Source: Paramacrobiotus metropolitanus (taxonomy: Eukaryota; Tardigrada; Eutardigrada; Parachela; Macrobiotidae). Taken from it: a DNA stretch of 64,000 bases. The notes under the pieces were generated by a model, which ran no database searches, was not told the origin of the DNA, and was given only the letters and a program-made list of their open reading frames with translations. Location: NCBI RefSeq assembly GCF_019649055.1, contig NW_026570450.1, positions 54,044 through 118,043 on the forward strand, given 5' to 3'. Position numbers and translations under genes: made by a program. This document shows positions 56,558 through 64,000 of this stretch, one piece after another (the stretch's first letter is position 1; each line of letters begins with the position of its first letter).

Positions 56558-57505
56558 CTGGATAGCATAAAGAGACTTTCAACCGAACTCCTCGCCGAAG
56601 GGCTGCTTTGCGTACAAACGAAGAATCTTAACAACGATATGCAGGAGGTAATACTTAACCGTGCAAGTTGAACGTTTTCAAGCTTTTACACGATGCTTGG
56701 TTTTTAGAGATACTTCGCACAGTGTCGACAACTCGGTGGATCTTGTAATAATCCAACTGTTGAGAACATGCTGGCAATTTTTCGAATTCTGTCGTGCCAC
56801 AATATGCAGAAAGTGTGCGAGCGATCAAAGACGAACATCGAACCAAGTGACGATGAAGTTGTTATTGGTTCAATGAATATTCTGGATTTGTCCGAAGAGT
56901 TTTCAAAAAAACTCGAAGCTGCTAAAACCTTGGCCCTGATTTCCCAATCTGATCCAGTCACTCCAGAACTTGAGCCTTTACCGGAAGGTGCTCAACTGGA
57001 TAGCATTGTGAAAAATGTGGTTTACTATCTGAGCGGATTCACAAATAAAAGAAAAGAGCTGGAGGCTGAAGTTTGTGACTCTTGTCGTTCGGAGTTATTT
57101 TGGTTAGATTCCTCGAATCAAACTCCTGATTTTGCCCAACTGACCGAAATGAAAGACGATGGAGGTTTGAACTTCGTTGGAGTTGTTTTTTATGAAATGA
57201 TATGCAGTCTGGAGCAGATAATTCAAAAACACATTGACGAAGTCCTCTACTTTTCTCCGCGTCAGTCACTTCTCGCATTCGCTGAAAGATATGTCATGGA
57301 GGATTTCGTTGCCAGAAAAAGTAATCTGCGGTCTCCATGCCTTGCAGATTGTTCGTGGAGTGAAATTTTTCGTAAAAGTGCATTTTATTATTTCCAAATA
57401 AGGATCCATTTCTATGTTAAGTTGATGAACGATAAGGTTGGCAAAAAATGGTCGAAAAGTGCCGAATCTAAGAAGCGAAAATTGAAAATTCACACGGGTT
57501 CATAA
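56558..57505 (+). pseudogene. P-element/THAP9-like transposase C-terminal relic
   Basis: A first segment (56558-56671) reads LDSIKRLSTELLAEGLLCVQ then TKNLNNDMQE, like the T.NLNQD..E motif of P-element/THAP9 transposases. After a frame break, an open frame from ATG 56768 (245 codons) continues with VVYYLSGFTNKRKELEAEVC, a C-x2-C knuckle (CDSCRSELF), then LTEMKDDGGLNFVGVVFYEM, the L...KD.GGL.. block that follows the knuckle in this superfamily. It ends in a basic KKRKLKIHTGS tail. No N-terminal THAP domain or complete catalytic core is visible, so it is a dead 5'-truncated copy or a domesticated fragment. Confidence 0.65.
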
Positions 57506-58754
57506 TTAGTTGCAATGAATGTTGCGGGTTAATGTTAGTTGCAATGAATGTTTTGGGATTTGTTTTCATTCCTTGTAAATAGTTATTAAAATCGGCAGAC
57601 GCGATACGTAAAGTTGCGTGCGTGAAATAAACTCCGTAGGGTTTACGTAGCGTAGCGTATCGATCAGCGTATCGATTCCCCGACCGCTGCACGAAGTGCC
57701 CGTTACGCTTGATAACACGTAAATTCTATTCAGAGCTGTCACTGGATATACCCACCTTGGTTTGCTGCTGTCCCCAATCGCTCGCGAGCATTTCATCAGA
57801 ACTGCCAGTGCCAGGATAGACTGATCACTGATGAAGTCACCGGACCACCGAAGCCACTGAACTCGTGTTGCACCACAGAAACTGTGGCTGGCACTGGCTG
57901 CCACCCGGGAAGAGAGCGGCCCAAACCGTTACGGCTTACAAAAATTGTTATACTGTATCGTCATAATTTTGCTAAATTATAGTAATTATTGTTATGCAGT
58001 TTGTCCATTATACGAGCATAGAGTCTATTGTTTTTCTAGTACTACCGTAATACTTCAAGCAGAAAAAATCTACAAAATACTTTTTAATTTTTCGTAATAG
58101 CCAAATCTTCTTCTGTATTCGGCTCATCGGCTGTAACATAAATAAGACTCATGCTTTCGCATACTATATACAAAACTAATTAGGTAATTATGCAGCACAG
58201 CAGTACTAACCAATTACAATTGTTCGTTACGCACGCACGAGCCAAACACAGAAAGAACTAAACCAAAAAGGTACTGCCGGTTTTCGGGTATACGAGTCTC
58301 CAAGAGGTCTCGAATCGCTACTCGTACTGTAGCAGACCGCATTTTGCTTTTGCCATGGATGCAGGAACGCTTGTTATAATACACCGTGCGCTTCCGCGTA
58401 AAAATTGTGCTTGATTGGTTTAGTAGGACAAGATAAAACTGAAAAGAACGCCTCAAATGCTTTCTCCTTTTGTGGACAACACAATTATCTATTTATTTGT
58501 AAAAAGGTAGAAATGTATCGCTATATTCGCCGGCCCAATCATCCGTGCACCACTGCCGCACGACTGAGCACAAGTAATCAATCGGAAGAAGACTCGGAAC
58601 CAAAAATCGTACAGCAGAATAGTAACGATCTAGTCACTTGACAGTAACTTGATCATGACATACATAATCCGAGCGCGCAATGGTTGTATTTTGCAGTTGC
58701 AAATAACCACAGATAGCGACGCAAGGCGGTTTGAAGTTTGACAAAAATCAGAGA
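57506..58754. other. Intergenic, no supported gene
   Basis: A direct repeat of AGTTGCAATGAATGTT lies at about 57509-57560 just after the transposase frame. GCTGTCCCCAATCGCTCGCG near 57767 resembles GCTGTCCTCAATCGATCGCG near 63719. No gene is supported. Confidence 0.5.
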
Positions 58755-59786
58755 ATGTATACATTGACCGCTTCTTTCAATCTGTCTCCGAGTAATAACT
58801 CTTCGGTGTCGGAGCGTTTAAAAAACGCGACCTATACACAAGCGCCTTGGCCAGATGAACTGATCGGGATGACGGCTACTGCTATCCTTCTGAACATCGC
58901 TGTTCTATGGATTCTGCTAAAGGAGAAATCTCCACGAACACCATTCAATGTGTACATTCTTGTGATGACATTCAGCCACTTGCTATACCTTGCCCTCACC
59001 CAGCTGATGACCATTCTCACCATTCGCTACACCAACTGGCTATTACATCCTCCTGTGTGTACGCTGCATCTGTATTGTCGCTACGTCATCGTGGTCATCA
59101 CGGTGCACAATCATGGGATTATTACGCTGAATCGTCTGTGGGCGCTCTTCTGGCCGCATTCATACCGTCAACATCACACTTACACAGTAGCGTGGTTAAT
59201 CTGCTTCACTATGGTAGTGTACGTCCACGTTATCTCCTTGCCGGGAATCATTCTGGATGCGGTCTATTATCGTCCGCCCGGTAGTGTGTGCCGGATCAAC
59301 GCCGCCGCGCAGCATGGTTGGACCATCTTCACGGAGATTGTCGCGTTTGATGTACCAAAACTATTCGTTCCGCTGTGCTATCCGCTGCTGTTATGGAAGT
59401 TTGTACAGCGAGCGCGGCAATTTCACCAGGGGCCACGAATGAACAGTAATCCATCAGCGTCCAGACCCGACCGGCGATACGATCACTTTACACGTCCGTT
59501 TGCCATTCTGACCTTCTACACGAGCACGGCTACGGTGTGCTGGATACCGGGCATTGTGTGTTACACCCTACTGGATTTCATGCCTAACGCAAAATCCCGA
59601 TTTCCAACCTTCTTCACAGCCGAAGCGTTCATTTACCGGCTGCAGTCGGTTCTTGATCCGATATTATTTTGCTTAAGCTTGGGGGCAGTACGGACGTATA
59701 TAACTCGCCGTTTGTGTTGGCAAAAGCAGGCTTCCACAAGCGTTGTCCGTCCATTGAAAGCAAGTATCCCGGCAGCGTCACAATAA
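58755..59786 (+). CDS. Orphan class-A-like GPCR 1, single exon
   Basis: 343-aa seven-helix plasma-membrane receptor. The N-terminus has N-glycosylation sites (NNSS, NATY). TM1 is about residues 37-55 and TM2 about 65-85. TM3 follows Cys102 and ends in TLNRLWALFWP, so the DRY position reads Asn-Arg-Leu. Cys179 (GSVCRIN) is the likely partner of Cys102. TM6 contains VCWIPGIV (CWxP-type), and TM7 ends SVLDPILFCLSL (DPxxF in place of NPxxY). The short tail is basic. The ATG at 58755 is the first in frame. It is a tandem paralogue of the receptor at 61580. Ligand unknown. Confidence 0.85.
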   Translation: MYTLTASFNLSPSNNSSVSERLKNATYTQAPWPDELIGMTATAILLNIAVLWILLKEKSPRTPFNVYILVMTFSHLLYLALTQLMTILTIRYTNWLLHPPVCTLHLYCRYVIVVITVHNHGIITLNRLWALFWPHSYRQHHTYTVAWLICFTMVVYVHVISLPGIILDAVYYRPPGSVCRINAAAQHGWTIFTEIVAFDVPKLFVPLCYPLLLWKFVQRARQFHQGPRMNSNPSASRPDRRYDHFTRPFAILTFYTSTATVCWIPGIVCYTLLDFMPNAKSRFPTFFTAEAFIYRLQSVLDPILFCLSLGAVRTYITRRLCWQKQASTSVVRPLKASIPAASQ

Positions 59787-61579
59787 CGTTCAGCCTGGCT
59801 TTCTTGCTAGTGTGTTTTCTTTGCTTCAAAGTGCGGTAAAATGGCATTGCGACCTTCGAGTGTTCGGCCACTGGTTTTGTCTGGACCAGTCATACGTGTT
59901 AGTAGTTTCCGATTTGCGGCAAAGTAATTAGAGGAAAGCTGAGGCGAAACCTAAGCGCAAACGCTATAAATACTGTATCGACCCGAATTCTGTCTGAATC
60001 CAGTAATTAGTTTCCTGTTTCCGGAAACGAGAAGGTTATTAGTTCGGAATCGTTGCTTGCCGGTGGATGATTAAAGTGTATAACGAATTAGTTCACTGGC
60101 GTTTAAAGACACGCAACACCGTTCTTTGATTTGTAAGCACAACCCAAAGTACGAGTAACATGTCAACGTCTCAATGACACTGCAGTTTGGCATAGTACCG
60201 AACCGATATCTCGTGTGCCGCGGCAAAATCAAAAACTCGTGTTATCTACCGTATAAAAGTGGACGTTGTACGCTTGCTTTGCGGGACAGTTTAATTACAG
60301 GTTCTGATTAGTCTATCTGTGTCTTGCAAATACTACAATACTTCTACCGTCTACACATTAAGTCAAGCACTTAATTGGAAAGTGCAACAAAAAGAGCGTT
60401 TTTGGATCAGACATGACATTTTCTTCTCATTGTACCACACTATAGCGTGCTGGCGGTGCTGCAGATTGTTAACTTGCGAAAATTATTACTACTAGTTACT
60501 ACTTGGCGCAGTGAGTGGAAAATAATTGGGTACTTTGCTTTCAATTTGCATTGTAGGGTAATACTATTCACGATCAAAGCTATAACCGCATTTACGAGCA
60601 AAAGCTTGACTACCATGCTATTCCGCTGTATAAGTACCCGTCTTTCAAGAGGAATGTTCTTATTCTTAAAGAAAACGGCGCCGTAGCGTACTGCAGCACT
60701 CATTCGGAATCTACTTCGAGCTAATATTACCCACGACCTTTAACTGTGTCGTGGTCAGATCTGACATTAATTAGCTCAGAATTTCCGTCATGATTGCATT
60801 TGGTCCCAGTTATGCATACCTCAGGTACAGTTCTAAAGTATTTATATTTCTTTTCCTTATCCGCCGTATAAGACCGCAATCAGGCAAACCGAGACATTCT
60901 TCAGGCAAACCGAGGCACTACAGGTAATTTCGAATTCGTTGGTAGCCTTACCAGTGAATCGAATCTTACCAGTGTTGTTAAATCTTAGTCTTACTGAATT
61001 TTAAAGCGTTCAGTCGCAAGGTCGAAGTGTTTGGAATTCGGGTTTAATTGACTGTACACCAAAAGCGTACAAAACCTGTTTTCTCTAGAAAAGCTCGTTC
61101 AAAGAATAACCTCACACCGTTAATGTCTCCATGCAATGCTGGTGCCTACTACAGGCGTTCGCATTAGATATAAAAACGGTTACATGTAAAAATGCACCGG
61201 TCTTCATGTTTTCATTTCAAGAAATTATTGTGAATCACGCTACATTATCCGCCGTCACTGCGCTGCAAGGAATTTCACATTTCATGCAGTTTTATATTTC
61301 ATTTAATTTCATCCCTTCTTCGCATTTTGCGCAAGGGATCACAGGGTTATGAAATTAATTAAACTCAAATGAAGACTGAAATATGAGATCACACAAGCAT
61401 GGTTTTAACCTTAATTTAATTTCCGTGGAACGGCAAATTTGGAAAGACTTTTCGTCATGCGCGTCCGCGGTAGCCAACAATATCTGTAATCTTAGAAGCG
61501 TGTTTAGCTTGTTCAATCATCCGGTACGATTGCTATCCGAAGTTCGGTCCAGCATGGAAATCGGTTTCAGAAACTGACC
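59787..61579. other. Intergenic between GPCRs
   Basis: No gene seen. A TATAAAA at 60252-60258 is followed by sequence that could be a transcription start, but no good coding frame follows; it might serve GPCR 2 through a spliced 5' UTR. Confidence 0.45.
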
Positions 61580-62593
61580 ATGGCCGCTTCCTCCAATATG
61601 TCCTCTAATTCTGCAGAACAATTACACAACACCACAGTGAATGCACCAACGCCTTGGCCAGACGAAATGATTGGGATGACGATCACCACTAATGCCATCA
61701 TTCTGAACGCCATCGTCGTCGGGATTTTACTGAAGGAGAAATCCCCGCGAACACCGTTCAACGTGTACATTCTGGTCATGACATGCAGTCATCACCTGTA
61801 CCTCGTTACCCAGGTGCTAACGCTGCTCACCCTGCGCTACACAGCCTGGCTGTCATATCATCCCGTGTGCACATTGCGCCTATACTGTCTATACGTCATC
61901 GTGGTCATCACGGTGCACAGTCACGGGATCATCACGCTGAACCGTTTGTGGGCGCTCTTCTGGCCACACTCATTCCGGCACCATCATACCTACACTGTGG
62001 CATGGGTGATTAGTTCCGCGATGGTAGTGTATGTGCATATTATCCAAATGCCGGGAATCATCTTGGATGCGGTGTATTATCGTCCGTCCGGCAGTGTGTG
62101 CCGCATCAATACCGCCGCCCAGCACTGTTGGATCATCTTCTCGGAGATTGTGGCGTTCGATATACCTAAATTATTCGTACCGCTGTGCTATCCGCTTCTG
62201 TTATGGAAATTTCTCCAGCGAACGCGAGAGGTTCGCCAAGGGTCAAGAATAAACAGCAATCAAACCGCGCCCCGAGCCGACGTCCGTCGATACGACCACT
62301 TGTCGCGTCCGGTTGTTATTCTGACTCTGTACACGGTCACCGCGGCGGTGTGCTGGATACCCGGGATCGTCTACTTCACTTTACTAGATTTCATGCCGAA
62401 CGCATGGTCACGATTTCCATCTCTCTTTTCCGCGGTAATGTTCCTTTACGGGCTACAGCCAGTGCTAGATCCGGTATTCTTTTGCTTGAGCTTGAAGACA
62501 CTGCGTAGATACGCAACCCGTCGTTTGTGTTGTGAACAACCGGCTCCGCGGAGTGCTTTCCGCCCATCCGCAGTTACCTCAGCAGTGCATTAA
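61580..62593 (+). CDS. Orphan class-A-like GPCR 2, single exon
   Basis: 337-aa seven-helix receptor closely related to GPCR 1. Shared blocks: WPDEMIGM, LLKEKSPRTPFNVYILVMT, GIITLNRLWALFWPHS, PGIILDAVYYRP, AFDIPKLFVPLCYPLLLWKF, VCWIPGIV and VLDPVFFCLSL. The Asn-Arg-Leu at the DRY site and the DP in TM7 are conserved between the two copies, so they are family features rather than damage. Divergence is concentrated in the N-terminus (sequons NMSS and NTTV), the third intracellular loop and the C-terminus. The start is the first ATG of the frame (context ACCATGG). Confidence 0.87.
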   Translation: MAASSNMSSNSAEQLHNTTVNAPTPWPDEMIGMTITTNAIILNAIVVGILLKEKSPRTPFNVYILVMTCSHHLYLVTQVLTLLTLRYTAWLSYHPVCTLRLYCLYVIVVITVHSHGIITLNRLWALFWPHSFRHHHTYTVAWVISSAMVVYVHIIQMPGIILDAVYYRPSGSVCRINTAAQHCWIIFSEIVAFDIPKLFVPLCYPLLLWKFLQRTREVRQGSRINSNQTAPRADVRRYDHLSRPVVILTLYTVTAAVCWIPGIVYFTLLDFMPNAWSRFPSLFSAVMFLYGLQPVLDPVFFCLSLKTLRRYATRRLCCEQPAPRSAFRPSAVTSAVH

Positions 62594-64000
62594 ATCCGGT
62601 CTGCCTTGCGGACTGATTATGTTGTGGCCTTCCATTATTGTTAAGTGCAATGACACTGCCACGTATTAAGGTACGTGCTCTTCTTTTGTTGAGATCTAAC
62701 CACGCCTAACGCAGCCGGTGGATTACGCGTGTGGAGTCGGGGATTTTCAATTTGCACCATATGGTACAGGACAGTACTTAATTAGGAATATGAGTAGGCT
62801 CGATGTGCATGTGCAACGATTCTATGACCCTGTGATAATTCTTCGTAAATATGATAGCTACCATTCTGTTTTTCTGAAACTGAACATTGGCTGTGCTCAA
62901 AATGAATCACCAGGGGAGAGTAACCTATTTCACCGATTCGTTAACTGCTCGGTGAATCTCGGAAAGATATTCTCAGTTTTATCGGACGTCACATCCGTGT
63001 TGATCTGAGAAAAGACAAGCTTTTCATCCTTCGCCATTATAGTATATGCGATAGCGCGGCCACTGTTTTCCCTAGTTCTGGAACCTTCCGTTAATAATTA
63101 TTATCTGTGCGACAACAGCGCATGTGGTAACGTAAATAATATCCCTTTTGATAAGAGCTGACGCCGGTCGGTGGTTTACTTTTATAGCGCCCGCCAGTTC
63201 GCTACTGCCGGCTGCAGAATTGTGCAAGCGCAATGCAACCAATACTGAAGTTAAATTATTGCAGCAGTGAATCCGTTTAGTTTCATATCCATATTCCATA
63301 AAAGGTTTTCTATGCTAGGAAAACATGCTTGACCTCTGCAATGGCATCTTCGATAGGACGGGCCAGTGTTCGATTATCTGCCTGCATGTAAATAGTAATG
63401 GGAAATAAATCTTCGTACTCGTGGTTATCATCCGGCGTACTGTTACTGCCAACGTCATAGATGCCGCTCGCGACTCGATCTGATATCGCTCGTCAACGGC
63501 GGATTAGCCGCAATTAGATTGGAAAGGCAAAACTGCACTCTGACACAGGAGTCGTAATGTTGATGAGAAAACCGAGAACAGATGACAGAAAGCGTTTTCC
63601 TTTAACTGTACTTCCAATTAACAGTATACCGAGCCAAAAAGTTGGCTTTGATCCAATGAACCGTATTAGTGCTAAACAGTTCAAACGTAGTTCAGAACTC
63701 GTTAAATCTGGGGTTGCTGCTGTCCTCAATCGATCGCGAAAATCTCATTCGGACGAACTCCTTGGTATGTAGTACTAAAGTTAACGAACCACTGAAGCGG
63801 TTAACTTGTGTTTTTTCGCAGAGGCTGCAGCTGCCATCGGAAGAATGCGGCTCAAACTTCACAGAATTGATAGTCCTAAATTAGGACTTGCTGAGCATAT
63901 ACTCTAAATTAGGACTCCTAATTAAGGGTATATGTTCAGCAATCGTTTATCAGATTTGTCTGCAGTCGTACTTCTACAACAATAGCGTGTGAGACCGGGA
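62594..64000. other. Intergenic, no supported gene, to window end
   Basis: Holds the second copy of the dispersed repeat at 63449-63700. Frames near 62718-63008 and 63557-63772 have no recognisable content. TAAATTAGGACT occurs twice near 63878-63915 as a short direct repeat. Confidence 0.5.
63449..63700. repeat. Dispersed repeat, copy 2
   Basis: Collinear with 55094-55340 in the same orientation, with roughly 75-80% identity by eye over its best stretches. Confidence 0.65.

Noticed and set aside
1-64000. CRISPR arrays, rRNA and tRNA genes
   Set aside because: None seen. Tandem repeats here are minisatellites or transposon arms without spacer structure, and no cloverleaf with A/B boxes was recognised by eye; a tRNA scan would be needed to exclude one.

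Overview
The window is nuclear DNA of an invertebrate animal. Genes are split by GT-AG introns of roughly 60 bp to 4.5 kb, intergenic DNA is AT-rich and full of small transposons, and conserved eukaryotic genes (CSTF1, BCS1, an alpha-1,3-fucosyltransferase) are easily read. A chitin-binding cuticle-type protein points to an ecdysozoan. A tardigrade is my best guess from the general look of the lineage-specific secreted proteins and receptors, but nothing here proves it.

Layout. (1) 0-32.5 kb is a lineage-specific, heavily duplicated region. It holds six serpin loci without signal peptides: four look intact, one is decayed, and one is decayed and interrupted by a retrotransposon. Interleaved with them are two secreted leucine-rich-repeat proteins (4.3-6.5 and 12.1-13.6 kb) with an orphan copy of their first exon, and a chitin-binding (CBM14) protein (18.6-20.0 kb). 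A tandem block duplication (about 19.7-25.0 kb versus 25.1-32.5 kb) explains four serpins and a truncated CBM14 exon. Comparing the duplicated LRR flanks exposes four datable insertions: a fold-back element, a 336-bp element, a 5'-truncated non-LTR tail and a hAT-like element. A separate near-perfect 679-bp palindrome sits at TTAA. (2) 33.1-36.3 kb carries a small Cys-rich secreted peptide precursor and an ATF4-like bZIP factor with two short upstream ORFs and a Cys in place of the near-invariant basic-region Asn. (3) 37.7-49.8 kb is the conserved core. CSTF1 on the minus strand and BCS1 on the plus strand are divergent, and a complete six-exon fucosyltransferase gene lies antisense inside BCS1 intron 1. 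(4) 50.6-54.4 kb has a small secreted glycoprotein and, on the minus strand, a two-Ig-domain single-pass membrane protein with one unexplained frame break. (5) 56.5-64.0 kb has a P-element/THAP9-like transposase relic and a tandem pair of intronless orphan class-A GPCRs.

The genes do not form one pathway. The serpins, LRR proteins, Cys-rich peptide, Ig protein and GPCRs look like fast-evolving defence or surface families. CSTF1 (mRNA 3' processing), BCS1 (complex III assembly) and the fucosyltransferase (Golgi glycosylation) are housekeeping. Exon boundaries were set by hand from reading-frame continuity and GT-AG sites, without transcripts.
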